A stretch of 64,000 bases of DNA from Thiotrichaceae bacterium (GTDB taxonomy: Bacteria > Pseudomonadota > Gammaproteobacteria > Beggiatoales > Beggiatoaceae): assembly GCA_011391085.1 (NCBI GenBank), contig JAABRD010000022.1:1-64000 (forward strand), written 5' to 3'. Shown one piece after another: positions 9,530 to 18,148 of the stretch. Both the position numbers and the translations under genes were made by a program. The stretch's first letter is position 1, and the number at the start of each line of letters is the position of its first letter. The notes beneath the pieces were generated by a model. It was not told the DNA's origin, made no database searches, and saw only the letters and a program-made list of their open reading frames with translations.

Positions 9530-11434
9530 CTACGGCCCCCACCACCGAATCGTTTTATCTCGTCCCCCAGAAACCAGCAATTGTCCATCTGGACTAAAGG
9601 TCACGGCTGTGACCGCCTCCTCATGTCCCTTCAACGTCTGCAATTCCTTGCCGGTACTCACTTCCCATAACCTAACCGTATGGTCTTCACTGGCCGAGGC
9701 TAACAGCTTACCATTTGGGTGAAAAGTCACTGAATATACCGTATCTTCATGTCCACGCAAAGTCCGTAATTCTTTCCCCGTACTGACTTCCCAAAGTTTA
9801 ATCGTCAAATCGGAACTGGCCGATGCCAAGAGTTTTCCGTCTGGACTAAACGCCACTGAATGGACGTAACCCTTGTCTCCATACCAATACCAATGACCCT
9901 GATGATGTCCTCTGAGGTCTTGCAATAGACGACCAGATTGCACTTCCCATATCTTGAGACTCTTATCTTGACTGGCAGAGGCAAGTTGGGTCCCATCCGG
10001 ACTGAAAGTCACTTCCTGAACCGAATTACCGTGGCCAGTTAAATTCTTAATGGTCGTAAATAATCCCATGTTATTTGAAACCTTTTGAAGTAACTTGATT
10101 CCACCGTCACTCTCAGCCACTGCCAACATCATTCCGTCTGGGTGGACCGCCACCGAATTGACGGTCGTTGCTAAACCTGCATAAGGTTGTTTGCCCGTTG
10201 CTACTTCCCAAAATTTCAGCGTGTTGCCTCCACCTACCACCAGCCATTGGCTGTCAGGAAAAAATGCCAAAGATTCGACCTTTGCAGTATTATCTATGCG
10301 TTGTGCTTCCTGACCGGTACCCACTTTCCAAATTTTCACCATACTACCATCTCCCGATGCCAAGAGTTTTCCATCCGGACTAAAGACTACACGACCTCCA
10401 TATCCTTCGTCCAAGGAGAAGGTTGCATATTGTCGAGTAGGCAAGAATGCCCCAGCCAATGGCCATTCGCGACCCAAACCTACCAAGACGGGTTGTTTGA
10501 TTTTGGCTTGATTGGCAACGGATTTCAGGTATAGGAAAACCAGTTTTTGTTCACCTTCTTGCCATAAAGCGGTCGCCTCATCACGTCCCACTTTGAGGTA
10601 ATTGGGTTCGGGTAACTCGAACGCTTTCGCCCACGGTTGCCATTGGACGCGGAGAGGAAACTCACCCGTATCGATGTTGTAGCCACCTTTGTTCAATGAA
10701 GCGAGACCGGCTTGGTAACGTGGATCATGTTTTTCCACTGCCGTATTAAACGCTTGTAACAGACTACGACGACGTTGCTGAAACTCTTCGGCAGTTTCAA
10801 AACTATCGCGGGTTGGCTTTAACAGAGAGGGAATACCCAAGGGTGCCTCCGTGGGAGGAGAGGCGGAAGATGGTGACAAATCTGTCAAAGTCACCTTTTT
10901 AGACAGAACTGCATCGTTGGTAATTAACACCTCCAATTGTTCAGGACGCTTCCCTGGCGTTTTTATCTCAATCTGATGTTTGCCTTCGGGAAGTTTGAGA
11001 ATAACGGGAGTGCTATTGGCCTTCAATTGACCATCTATATAAATCTCTGCTTCTTTGGGATCCGTCGTCAGGGCCAAGGCACCTTCGCCTGCATGGGCGG
11101 CACCTGCGAAAAAGGGTGCCTCCGCGGGAGGAGAGGCGGAAGGTGGTGGCAAATCTGTCAAGGTCACTTTTTTAGAAATAACCGCATCGTTAGTAATTAA
11201 CACCTCCAATTGTTCAGGACGCTTCCCTGGCGTTTTTATCTCAATCTGATGTTTGCCTTCGGGAAGTTTGAGAATAACGGGAGTGCTATTGGCCTTCAAT
11301 TGACCATCTATATAAATCTCTGCTTCTTTGGGATCCGTCGTCAGGGCCAAGGCACCTTCGCCTGCATGGGCGGCACCTGCGAAAAAGAGACTGAGGGAGA
11401 GGGAGAGAGTAGTGTATAAATTTCGTGTTTTCAT
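9530..11434 (-). CDS. Exported PEGA-domain / WD40 beta-propeller protein
   Basis: A 634-residue protein with an N-terminal signal peptide (LSLSLSLFFAGAAHA, cleavage after about residue 24). Two PEGA-type modules follow (TTDPKEAEIYIDGQL...), then a linker, then about seven WD40 repeats from residue 340 on, recognisable by SPDGKLLASAS and IKLWEVSTGKEL patterns, closing a propeller. It is probably a periplasmic or surface scaffold; no catalytic motif is seen. Residues 17-107 and 108-198 are almost identical, and the corresponding 273-bp DNA copies are tandem, so the second module even keeps a copy of the signal-peptide end FFAGAAHA inside the mature protein. No good Shine-Dalgarno sequence is visible. 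Confidence 0.85.
   Translation of the reverse strand: MKTRNLYTTLSLSLSLFFAGAAHAGEGALALTTDPKEAEIYIDGQLKANSTPVILKLPEGKHQIEIKTPGKRPEQLEVLITNDAVISKKVTLTDLPPPSASPPAEAPFFAGAAHAGEGALALTTDPKEAEIYIDGQLKANSTPVILKLPEGKHQIEIKTPGKRPEQLEVLITNDAVLSKKVTLTDLSPSSASPPTEAPLGIPSLLKPTRDSFETAEEFQQRRRSLLQAFNTAVEKHDPRYQAGLASLNKGGYNIDTGEFPLRVQWQPWAKAFELPEPNYLKVGRDEATALWQEGEQKLVFLYLKSVANQAKIKQPVLVGLGREWPLAGAFLPTRQYATFSLDEGYGGRVVFSPDGKLLASGDGSMVKIWKVGTGQEAQRIDNTAKVESLAFFPDSQWLVVGGGNTLKFWEVATGKQPYAGLATTVNSVAVHPDGMMLAVAESDGGIKLLQKVSNNMGLFTTIKNLTGHGNSVQEVTFSPDGTQLASASQDKSLKIWEVQSGRLLQDLRGHHQGHWYWYGDKGYVHSVAFSPDGKLLASASSDLTIKLWEVSTGKELRTLRGHEDTVYSVTFHPNGKLLASASEDHTVRLWEVSTGKELQTLKGHEEAVTAVTFSPDGQLLVSGGRDKTIRWWGP
10841..11386 (-). 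repeat. 273-bp in-frame tandem duplication inside the PEGA/WD40 gene
   Basis: Bases 11114-11386 and 10841-11113 encode the same 91 residues with only scattered differences (for example PAEAPF against PTEAPL). The DNA is nearly identical, which suggests a recent duplication. Sequencing or assembly error is less likely because several substitutions distinguish the copies. Confidence 0.85.
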
Positions 11435-11580
11435 ATTGTTGTTATCTGATAATGTTAAAAAAACTTTCGTGTAGGGTGCGTCCCACGCACCATTCTCAAT
11501 TGAAGAACTGAAATAAAGGTTTGAGAATGGTGCGTACTGACTGGTCGGCCAAACTCCGCCAAGTCTTTTACCAAGACCAC

Positions 11581-12156
11581 CTACTTGCGTCGTGACCGTT
11601 TCCCGTTAAACCGCGTTACCAATTCATCCCTAGACGCTTGTAATAACAAGGGCGCCACCTCGTCTGGAGGCAACTGTATCACCCCCTCAATGACCTTTGA
11701 CAAACTGTTATCCAGTTTGCCAAACCGCGACTTCAGCAAGTGTTCGACTACGCCCCGTTGCCCTTCCACGCGGCCTTGTTGCATCCCTTGTTGTATCCCC
11801 TCTTGCACAAGCCGTTGGCGGGCTTGTAAATAAGCGGGTGAAAAATTCATAACTAACTCCTTCTCAGGTTGTGTTAATATCGGTTTAGCTTCCAGTTCCA
11901 GATAGAACTTGTGAATTAATTCCAAAAGATAGTCGCGCACCGGCCCTCGTGCTTTCCGTAACAGTTCGCCATGATAGGTGAATAATTTGGCTAAACAACT
12001 CCGCACTTCGATATGCGTCGGTTGACAACTAAAAAATTCCATCAAGCACGGCTGTGCCGCTAGTTTTCTAAACAGCCCCAATTGGTCCGCCACCGCTTTT
12101 GGCACCGTCGGGGAGGGTTCAAAACTCAAGTCGGCATAGTTTAGCAACTCGTTCAT
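11581..12156 (-). pseudogene. C-terminal part of a Rpn/DUF4351-type nuclease-transposase protein
   Basis: A 191-residue reading frame resembles the C-terminal half of the recombination-promoting nuclease (Rpn, PD-(D/E)XK) family: a helical part (KAVADQLGLFRKLAAQP) then EGIQQGMQQGRVEGQ and a DUF4351-like tail (LLKSRFGKLDNSLSKVIEGV). The N-terminal nuclease domain that normally precedes it is absent. The first 38 bases overlap, in another frame, a transposase-like fragment, so the 5' half was probably replaced by insertion and decay. The remaining frame is intact and might still be expressed, but nuclease activity is not expected. Family call is by pattern recognition. Confidence 0.55.
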
Positions 12157-12385
12157 ATTCTTGAAAACTTCCGCCTAAATTAAACAATTCAGAATATCTA
12201 GTCTCAGAAACACGATGGTTACCACCATGACAATAAAACCGTTGTCTTAGCTGTTTATCGTATTTAGTGGTGTAAAAACCATCTTTAGTGACCTTGTTGT
12301 CCGTTTTTTGGTAGTGTGTACACTCCGAACACGGACAAAAAAGTCTAGTTTCGCATTTCAATTTCTCGGACATATCTATTACCAT
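12119..12385 (-). pseudogene. N-terminal zinc-ribbon fragment of an IS1-like transposase
   Basis: An 88-residue frame with CPCSECTHYQKTDNK followed by FYTTKYDKQLRQRFYCHGG resembles the zinc-ribbon start of InsA/IS1-type transposase subunits. It continues GGSFQEYERVAKL, where an intact protein would enter a helix-turn-helix, but stops a few residues later. No catalytic DDE part is present nearby. It is a truncated insertion-sequence remnant whose 3' end runs into the nuclease remnant downstream. The IS family assignment is tentative. Confidence 0.5.
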
Positions 12386-12636
12386 ATTAATTATATATTT
12401 AACGGGGGAGTCTTAACCTTAGTTTGGCTATTTTAACACACCTCCATTAAATTGCAAGGACTACCCATCCTCTAGCGATTTATTCTCTTACACACGTTAA
12501 ACATCCAATTGTTCAAGCGCAATATTGAGTAGTGCCTTGGCCACTTTTGAAAGCGTTTCAATATTGCAAAATGGTGCGTGGGACGCATCCTACCAAACTA
12601 CTATCGCCTTAAACCACCAATGAAAGGAGACTCACG
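12386..12636. other. Gap with repeat debris
   Basis: This stretch is AT-rich and contains a GGTGCGTGGGACGCATCC repeat (about 12571-12588) shared with 11475. It also holds a short nuclease-tail remnant on the minus strand and, at its end, the AAGGAG site of the next gene. No intact gene is seen. Confidence 0.5.
12497..12565 (-). pseudogene. Tail fragment of a Rpn/DUF4351-like protein
   Basis: The minus strand encodes NIETLSKVAKALLNIALEQL plus two residues and a stop. This resembles the helical end of DUF4351-type proteins. It is separated from the larger remnant at 11581-12156 by the transposase fragment, so both may be pieces of one or two broken nuclease genes. The fragment is only 22 residues, so the call is weak. 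Confidence 0.3.
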
Positions 12637-13260
12637 ATGCCTCATCATTTTAACAATACCAAAGAGATTTTAGCCCATTACCACTTAGTGTATCAAATTG
12701 CCAAATTTATTGATTTGGAAAACATCCCACCAATTGCCACTACCGACAGTTTTAAGGAAGAATTGGATTTCGCTTTGGCCAACCGAGGCGAATCGGACAA
12801 AGAAGCCTTTACCACGGAATTTATTATTGTACCTTTCCTCAGAACCGTGTGGAGAAAACATCCTCGCTTGAGTTTGTTTAGTCATGTGTCCATTCAAGCC
12901 GATGAGATAACTGTGATTCCTGATTATCTCGTCACCGCCAAAGACCCCTCGGGCTACAAAGCGGTTTATCAACCATTACTCCTTACCGTAGAAGCGAAGA
13001 ATGAACAATTGGAAAAAGGTTGGGAACAGGCGTTACTGCAAGCCGTCGTGTGTCAACGCCTTAATGGTGCCAACGACATTCCTGTGTTAGCGATAGTCAC
13101 CACCGGCGACGTTTGGCAATTTGGGAGGTTGGAAAAACAAGTTTTTACCAGACATCCCCTGCCTGTTTCGATTCAACATTTGGAAGAGTTATTAGGAATT
13201 TTAGATGCGCTATTTTCTGAATGTGAGACCGTAGAAACGAAGTTTCGGCAAGCCAGTTAG
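12637..13260 (+). CDS. Stand-alone HsdR_N-like PD-(D/E)XK nuclease domain protein
   Basis: A 207-residue protein resembling the N-terminal nuclease domain of type I restriction R subunits. The candidate catalytic set is VIPDYLV (Asp), LLTVEAKNEQ (Glu-x-Lys) and the following GWEQALLQAVV helix with Gln, as in the PD-(D/E)XK fold. No helicase domain and no methylase or specificity gene is nearby, so it is not a complete restriction system. It may act in DNA repair or defence, or may be inactive. A good AAGGAG site lies 9 bases before the ATG. It sits among decayed mobile-element and toxin-antitoxin genes. Function is inferred from fold motifs only. Confidence 0.6.
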   Translation: MPHHFNNTKEILAHYHLVYQIAKFIDLENIPPIATTDSFKEELDFALANRGESDKEAFTTEFIIVPFLRTVWRKHPRLSLFSHVSIQADEITVIPDYLVTAKDPSGYKAVYQPLLLTVEAKNEQLEKGWEQALLQAVVCQRLNGANDIPVLAIVTTGDVWQFGRLEKQVFTRHPLPVSIQHLEELLGILDALFSECETVETKFRQAS

Positions 13261-13426
13261 CATTGGTAGAGTGGGCCACAGGTTTATTGTTGCCCACCAC
13301 CCGAAGCGGTGACGGCGGTGTTGCGGAAGATGGTGGAATGAGAATGTCAGAATCAGAATTGACAGAATTTTCAGAATGGGGGGACAGGGTTTTATTCTGT
13401 TCATTCTTAAATGTCTTTCAATTCTG

Positions 13427-13541
13427 GGTAGTGATGCAATGTGGGTGATATGTTTACCCTCACCCCCGACCCCTCTCCCAGAGGGAGAGGGGCCGGGGGT
13501 GAGGGCAACTCTATGAATATCACCCACATTGCATCACTACC
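13427..13541. mobile_element. MITE family 1, copy C (8-bp target duplication)
   Basis: Terminal inverted repeats GGTAGTGATGCAATGTGGGT and CACCCACATTGCATCACTACC enclose a GC-rich palindrome (CCCTCACCCCCGACCCC against its complement). Perfect 8-bp direct repeats CAATTCTG lie at 13419-13426 and 13542-13549, which is direct evidence of transposition. Confidence 0.85.
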
Positions 13542-13603
13542 CAATTCTGATTCTGACCATCAACACTCATTATTAACAGATTCTCCAAAGTCGAGGAACT
13601 TCT

Positions 13604-13858
13604 ATGAAGGCTTTAAATGCCAAACAAGCCCAGCTTGAGTTTCAATTCTTGTTAAACACGGTTCAACAAGAACCTATCTTAATTCAACAACGCGGTAAAC
13701 CCGTTGCCGTGGTCATCTCGTTAGCCGGTTTTGAACAACTACAAGCCCTTGAAGACAGTGATTGGATTGCCCAAGCCCAACAGGCCCTTCAAGAAGGCTT
13801 GATTGGCACGCAGGCGAGTGAACAACTCCTCAAGGAGTTACTGAATGCTAAAGATTAA
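13604..13858 (+). CDS. Phd/YefM-type antitoxin
   Basis: An 84-residue protein with the Phd/YefM fold signature: an N-terminal KALNAKQAQLEFQFLLNTV segment then PILIQQRGKPVAVVISLAGF, which forms the DNA-binding dimer. The C-terminal helices would wrap the toxin. A GAGGAAC ribosome-binding sequence precedes the ATG. The toxin gene that overlaps its end (13845) is truncated to 21 codons, so this is now an orphan antitoxin that may still repress its promoter or act on related toxins elsewhere. Confidence 0.85.
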   Translation: MKALNAKQAQLEFQFLLNTVQQEPILIQQRGKPVAVVISLAGFEQLQALEDSDWIAQAQQALQEGLIGTQASEQLLKELLNAKD

Positions 13859-13910
13859 CTTGTCACGCCAAGCCGAAAAGTTGTTGAGAACTTGGCCGAT
13901 GGTCGGGTGA
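13845..13910 (+). pseudogene. Truncated RelE/ParE-type toxin stub
   Basis: ATG at 13845 overlaps the antitoxin end in the usual coupled arrangement and encodes MLKINLSRQAEKLLRTWPMV, a typical beginning of a RelE-superfamily toxin. A stop follows after 21 residues and no toxin core is found downstream in any frame. The toxin has been lost by deletion. Confidence 0.6.
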
Positions 13911-14064
13911 TTATTGAAAATGTTTATTTGGGGTGGAGGTTCATTCTGTTCATTCTATAATTCTGAAAATTCTGATTCTGACAGAAGAAGTCAAAACCAA
14001 ATTTTCAATCTAAAATTGATTTAAGGAACTCAACCATGTCAAATTCAATCGGAATGACATTTCC

Positions 14065-14322
14065 ATGTTTATCGACCCTCGCCTCAGGGACCAGGTGGAA
14101 CCCATTTTAAATACCTTGGGGCTGACGATACCTCAAGCTATCTTATTATTTTTAAAACAAATTGAGTTACAACAAGGCTTGCCAGTGACGGTGGAAATTC
14201 CTCAATCGAGGTTTAATACACCCAATTCAGACACGTTAGCGGCATTACAAGAAGCGCAGGATTGGGAAACATTACCCACCTTTGATACGTTAGAAGAACT
14301 CTATAAGGACTTGAGTATCTAA
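14065..14322 (+). CDS. RelB/DinJ-family antitoxin (start possibly frameshifted)
   Basis: An 85-residue protein with IDPRLRDQVEPILNTLGLT and AILLFLKQIELQQGLP, the ribbon-helix-helix signature of RelB/DinJ antitoxins. In this family a short strand normally precedes the IDPRL segment. Here such a segment (MSNSIGMTF) begins at the ATG at 14036, but in another frame, so a 1-base deletion near 14060 may have forced initiation at the internal ATG and removed the DNA-binding strand. Its stop codon overlaps the former start of a YafQ-type toxin pseudogene. Confidence 0.75.
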   Translation: MFIDPRLRDQVEPILNTLGLTIPQAILLFLKQIELQQGLPVTVEIPQSRFNTPNSDTLAALQEAQDWETLPTFDTLEELYKDLSI

Positions 14323-14591
14323 TACTTAAACTCAAACGTACTAATAAATTTGAAAAGGATGTTAAGTGACTGACAAAACGCCACCAGGATTTTGCCAAAC
14401 TGAAAACACTGTTGGAGTTGTTAGTAACACAACAACCGCTACCACTCACCTACCGCGTCCATCCTCTCCGAGGTGATTATGTTGGCTATCGAGAATGCCA
14501 TCTCGAACCAGATTGGTTGTTAATTTATCAAGTTCAAGGAGAGTATCTGATTTTAGCCCGAACGGGTCGGCATAACGATTTATTTCGCTAG
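14322..14591 (+). pseudogene. YafQ-family toxin, inactivated twice
   Basis: Translated from 14322, the frame gives a nearly full YafQ/RelE-type toxin of 89 residues: LKRTNKFEKDV, then DFAKLKTLLELLV, YRVHPLRGDYVGYRECHLEP and DWLLIYQVQGE, ending GRHNDLF. Two lesions are visible. The start codon, which should overlap the antitoxin stop as TAATG, reads TAATA. Codon 16 is TGA (14367-14369) where an Arg or Gln codon is expected. The His/Asp residues of the active region remain. Both lesions are single substitutions, so the decay is recent and the system is antitoxin-only. Confidence 0.85.
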
Positions 14592-14627
14592 TATCTCGTT
14601 CCCACGCTGGTGCGTGGGAACGAGATA
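14592..14627. repeat. CTCGTTCCCACGC hairpin
   Basis: Perfect 16-bp stem TATCTCGTTCCCACGC / GCGTGGGAACGAGATA with a TGGT loop directly follows the toxin pseudogene. The motif is a dispersed intergenic palindrome in many bacteria. It may also serve as a transcription terminator. Confidence 0.75.
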
Positions 14628-14680
14628 ATGATAAAATATTTTTATAATTACCATCCATTTAATAAAAACAACTATGAAAA

Positions 14681-14694
14681 TTGACGTTTATCAA
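14681..14694 (+). promoter_or_regulatory. FNR/Anr-type operator upstream of ccoN
   Basis: TTGACGTTTATCAA matches the FNR consensus TTGAT-N4-ATCAA in nine of ten defined bases. It lies 200 bp upstream of ccoN. A possible promoter follows: TTGACA at 14712-14717 and AATATA at 14736-14741 (18-bp spacer). With that promoter the operator would be centred about 60 bp upstream of the transcript start, a usual activating position. Oxygen-responsive control of cbb3 oxidase by FNR/Anr is well known in Proteobacteria; the site itself is predicted. Confidence 0.6.
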
Positions 14695-14880
14695 TTAAAT
14701 TTAAAAAATGCTTGACATTCAATTTCGTTTTTAAGAATATATAGAAGTCCTAAAATGGAGAGAGGCGGAGAAACTGAGTGTTTCCTTCAAAAATTCTTTT
14801 CCATACGTCTTGAACCATTTCTGGCACCTAAAAATCAATCTCTCATTTTCCCTCTTAAATTTAAGAATAAGGAGAAATAT

Positions 14881-16308
14881 ATGTCGCAAGTTGAAACCTA
14901 TAATTATAAGGTTATCAGGCAATTTGCTATTATGACTGTCGTCTGGGGTGTAGTTGGCATGTTAGTGGGCGTTTATATCGCTTCCGAACTGGCTTGGCCC
15001 TGGCTTAACTTTGATATACCCTATATTACCTTCAGTCGCCTTCGACCGCTACACACTAACGCCGTGATTTTCGGCTTTGGCGGTTGTGCCCTGTTTGCCA
15101 CTTCTTATTACGTGGTTCAACGTACCTGCCATACCCGCCTGTTTTCCGACACATTGGCGGCTTTTACCTTCTGGGGTTGGCAATTGGTCATTGTCTCAGC
15201 CGCAATCACTTTGCCTCTGGGTATCACCACGACCAAGGAATATGCCGAGTTGGAATGGCCCATTGACATTTTGATTGCCCTGGTCTGGGTGGCTTATGCA
15301 GTGGTCTTCTTAGGCACGGTTGCCAAACGCAAAACGCCACATATTTATGTAGCTAACTGGTTTTATGCAGGCTTTATCCTCACGGTTGCCATGTTGCATA
15401 TCTTCAACAGTCTCGCGGTACCAGTGTCCTTCTGGAAGTCTTATTCCGCTTATGCGGGGGTGCAAGATGCCATGATTCAATGGTGGTATGGTCACAACGC
15501 CGTCGGTTTCTTCTTGACCGCGGGCTTTTTGGGCATGATGTATTATTTTGTGCCCAAACAAGCCAACCGTCCAGTTTACTCCTATCGCCTCTCCATTGTC
15601 CACTTCTGGGCCCTGATTTTTCTCTATATTTGGGCAGGTCCGCATCACCTCCACTACACCGCCCTGCCTGACTGGACGCAATCTTTGGGGATGGCCATGT
15701 CCCTGATCCTCCTTGCACCGTCTTGGGGTGGGATGATTAATGGCATGATGACTCTCTCCGGGTGCTGGGAAAAATTGCGGAGTGATCCCATTCTGCGCTT
15801 CCTCATTGTGGCGATTTCCTTCTATGGAATGTCCACTTTTGAAGGTCCCATGATGGCGATTAAGACGGTCAATTCTCTCTCTCACTACACGGATTGGACC
15901 ATTGGACACGTCCATTCGGGTGCGTTAGGTTGGGTTGCCATGATTTCCATGGGAAGTCTGTACTACCTCATTCCACGCCTCTTTGGTCGGGAACTACACA
16001 GCCTCAAACTGGTCGAAGTCCACTTCTGGATTGCTACGATTGGCGTCGTCCTCTACATCTCTTCCATGTGGGTCTCTGGCATTATGCAAGGACTGATGTG
16101 GAGTGCCGTTAACTCTGATGGTACCCTCACTTACAGTTTTGCGGAATCCGTTCATGCCATGCACCCTTACTATGTGACTCGTGCAATAGGTGGGATATTT
16201 TTCTTGACAGGCATGTTAGTGATGGCTTATAACGTTTTCAGAACCGTCACCAATCCCAAAGTCATTGGCATCAATGACACCATTCTAACACCTGCTTTAG
16301 CGCACTAA
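14881..16308 (+). CDS. ccoN: cbb3-type cytochrome c oxidase subunit I
   Basis: A 475-residue integral membrane protein, the catalytic subunit that reduces O2 at a heme b3-CuB centre. About 12 membrane spans are visible. Histidine ligands occur in [42 protein letters not shown] and [13 protein letters not shown], the cbb3 pattern. The open frame extends 42 codons upstream, but the ATG at 14881 has an AAGGAG site 8 bases away and gives the normal N-terminus, so it is chosen. It is first in the ccoNOQP operon and is probably expressed at low oxygen through the FNR-like box. Confidence 0.97.
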   Translation: MSQVETYNYKVIRQFAIMTVVWGVVGMLVGVYIASELAWPWLNFDIPYITFSRLRPLHTNAVIFGFGGCALFATSYYVVQRTCHTRLFSDTLAAFTFWGWQLVIVSAAITLPLGITTTKEYAELEWPIDILIALVWVAYAVVFLGTVAKRKTPHIYVANWFYAGFILTVAMLHIFNSLAVPVSFWKSYSAYAGVQDAMIQWWYGHNAVGFFLTAGFLGMMYYFVPKQANRPVYSYRLSIVHFWALIFLYIWAGPHHLHYTALPDWTQSLGMAMSLILLAPSWGGMINGMMTLSGCWEKLRSDPILRFLIVAISFYGMSTFEGPMMAIKTVNSLSHYTDWTIGHVHSGALGWVAMISMGSLYYLIPRLFGRELHSLKLVEVHFWIATIGVVLYISSMWVSGIMQGLMWSAVNSDGTLTYSFAESVHAMHPYYVTRAIGGIFFLTGMLVMAYNVFRTVTNPKVIGINDTILTPALAH

Positions 16309-16320
16309 AGGAGAAACCTC

Positions 16321-16944
16321 ATGGCACACATTGCACCTACGGGACATGAAAAGGTTGAGAAAAACCTGGGCTTGATGGTTGTTCTCATCATACTGGTTGT
16401 TAGCATTGGTGGACTGGTTCAAATCGTCCCCTTGTTCTTTATGAAGTCCACCACGGAACCGGTCGCGGGGCTGAAACCCTACTCGGCGTTGCAACTGGCT
16501 GGGCGAGACATTTACATCCGCGAATCATGTATGGTTTGTCATTCCCAAATGATTCGTCCCTTCCGGGCGGAAACAGAACGCTATGGCCACTATTCCGTAG
16601 CCGGTGAATTTGTCTATGACCGCCCCTTCCAATGGGGTTCTAAGCGCACTGGTCCTGACTTACATCGGGTCGGCGGACGCTACAGCGATGAATGGCATCG
16701 TGTCCATCTTATGGACCCCCGTGCCGTGGTTCCAGAATCCGTCATGCCGGGCTTCCCTTGGTTAAGCGACGCCAAGATAGACGGTGCTGACGTGCAACAC
16801 AAAATGCAAGTCCTCAAAGATTGGTTCGGTCATCCCTACACGGATGAAGACATTGCCAAAGCCCCAGAAGCAGTCAAAGACAAGACGGAAATGGATGCGA
16901 TGATTGCTTATCTGCAAGGCTTAGGCACGGCAATTAAGAGGTAA
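16321..16944 (+). CDS. ccoO: cbb3-type cytochrome c oxidase subunit II (mono-heme)
   Basis: A 207-residue membrane-anchored c-type cytochrome. One N-terminal membrane span ([20 protein letters not shown]) is followed by the heme-binding [12 protein letters not shown] motif and a distal methionine-rich region ([11 protein letters not shown]). It passes electrons from CcoP to CcoN. It starts 12 bases after ccoN with a strong AAAGGAG site, which supports operon expression. Confidence 0.97.
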   Translation: MAHIAPTGHEKVEKNLGLMVVLIILVVSIGGLVQIVPLFFMKSTTEPVAGLKPYSALQLAGRDIYIRESCMVCHSQMIRPFRAETERYGHYSVAGEFVYDRPFQWGSKRTGPDLHRVGGRYSDEWHRVHLMDPRAVVPESVMPGFPWLSDAKIDGADVQHKMQVLKDWFGHPYTDEDIAKAPEAVKDKTEMDAMIAYLQGLGTAIKR

Positions 16945-16947
16945 TCA

Positions 16948-17130
16948 TTGGAACTTCTAGTCATCTTCCAGTCCGTTTGGACTATCGTCGTCATGGTCTT
17001 CTTCCTTGGTATTGTCGCCTGGGCCTACAGTAGCAAACGCCAACCTGAGTTTGACGAAGCGGCCCGGTTGCTTATTGAGGATGATGACTCTGTCGACACT
17101 ATTAACAAGGAGAACACACATCATGTTTGA
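16948..17130 (+). CDS. ccoQ: cbb3-type oxidase small subunit CcoQ
   Basis: A 60-residue single-span protein (VWTIVVMVFFLGIVAWAYS then a basic-acidic tail ending EDDDSVDT), matching CcoQ in size and place. The only suitable start is TTG at 16948, three bases after the ccoO stop codon. Its end overlaps the ccoP ATG by 8 bases, so translation is probably coupled. CcoQ stabilises the assembled oxidase. Confidence 0.88.
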   Translation: MELLVIFQSVWTIVVMVFFLGIVAWAYSSKRQPEFDEAARLLIEDDDSVDTINKENTHHV

Positions 17131-18091
17131 CAACACCTTATTTGTAAGTTCCTTTTGGAGTTGGTATATCATTCTGCTGACGGTCCCTGGCATCATTGGC
17201 TGTTTTTGGCTGATTATCTGGATGTCCAAAGGCCGTTCCAAATCTGACGACGAACCTGTGGCCACCATGGGACATGTTTGGGATGAGACTCTCGAAGAGT
17301 TTAGCAATCCTCTGCCCAGATGGTGGTTAGGCATGTTCTATATCACTCTCTTCTTTGGCATCATCTATCTCATCCTCTACCCTGGCTTAGGTTCCTTTGC
17401 AGGCGTCTTAGGCTGGACTGAGGTGAAAGAGTATGAGGCTGAGATGAATGCCGCCAAAACTCAGTATGATCCGCTTTTTGATAAATTCAAAAGTGAACCG
17501 ATTGAAAAACTGGCCCAAACGCCAGAAGCGGTTAAAATGGGGCATCACCTGTACATGACCTATTGCACTATATGTCATGGTTCCGATGCTAAAGGGGTAC
17601 CCGGCAAAGGGTTCCCCAACCTGGCAGATGCAGAGTGGTTATGGGGAGACACTCCGCAAGACATTGAGGCCACTATTCACGATGGTCGTAATCCACCCGA
17701 GGCGTCTGCGGTGATGATGGCTTGGAAAGACACCATTGGCGGGGAAGAAGCGGTCAAGAATGTGACTCAATATGTCATTAGTCTCAATTCTAACCGGGCT
17801 GCCGAAGTGGATAAGACGGTGGCGGGAAAAGGTCAAGAAGTCTATATGACATACTGCATTGGTTGTCATGGTCCCGAAGGCAAAGGCACACCTGCTATGG
17901 GTGCCCCTAACCTAACTGATGACGTCTGGCTATACGGTGGTTCCAAAGGTGGTATTGAAACCAGTGTAGCGTTAGGACGCAAAGGCACTATGCCGGCCCA
18001 CGGTGAATTTTTGGGACCTGCTAAGGTTCACCTGTTAGCCGCTTATGTTTACAGCCTCTCGCATGGTAGTGAGAGTGGTAAGCCACAGTGA
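17123..18091 (+). CDS. ccoP: cbb3-type cytochrome c oxidase subunit III (di-heme)
   Basis: A 322-residue protein with two N-terminal membrane spans and two class-I cytochrome c domains, with heme motifs CTICHGSDAKG and CIGCHGPEGKG. It is the entry point for electrons from soluble cytochrome c. The longer open frame starting at 17006 is rejected: the ATG at 17123 has an AAGGAGA site and yields the usual start MFDNTLFVSSFW. A 15-bp hairpin repeat follows the stop codon. Confidence 0.97.
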   Translation: MFDNTLFVSSFWSWYIILLTVPGIIGCFWLIIWMSKGRSKSDDEPVATMGHVWDETLEEFSNPLPRWWLGMFYITLFFGIIYLILYPGLGSFAGVLGWTEVKEYEAEMNAAKTQYDPLFDKFKSEPIEKLAQTPEAVKMGHHLYMTYCTICHGSDAKGVPGKGFPNLADAEWLWGDTPQDIEATIHDGRNPPEASAVMMAWKDTIGGEEAVKNVTQYVISLNSNRAAEVDKTVAGKGQEVYMTYCIGCHGPEGKGTPAMGAPNLTDDVWLYGGSKGGIETSVALGRKGTMPAHGEFLGPAKVHLLAAYVYSLSHGSESGKPQ

Positions 18092-18097
18092 TTAACG

Positions 18098-18130
18098 AGA
18101 AACTAAGTTTCTTCCAGAAACTTAGTTTCT
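18098..18130. repeat. AGAAACTAAGTTTCT hairpin repeat
   Basis: Perfect 15-bp arms AGAAACTAAGTTTCT and AGAAACTTAGTTTCT flank TCC just after ccoP. The same sequence occurs at 46478-46511 and 51591-51623, always shortly after a stop codon. It may act as a transcript-end hairpin although no T-run follows. Confidence 0.7.
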
Positions 18131-18148
18131 TCAAACACGAATGAATTA

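Noticed and set aside
14367-14369. In-frame TGA in the YafQ-like gene as selenocysteine or recoding
   Set aside because: The start codon is also lost (ATA) and no recoding hairpin is evident; decay is simpler.
14755-14880. N-terminal extension of CcoN
   Set aside because: The extension is unlike CcoN, and the ATG at 14881 has a perfect AAGGAG site.
15310-15915. 201-codon minus-strand ORF in ccoN
   Set aside because: Shadow of the strongly conserved ccoN coding frame.
17006-17122. CcoP start at 17006
   Set aside because: That start lies in ccoQ and would add 39 residues before the normal CcoP start; the ATG at 17123 has a ribosome site.
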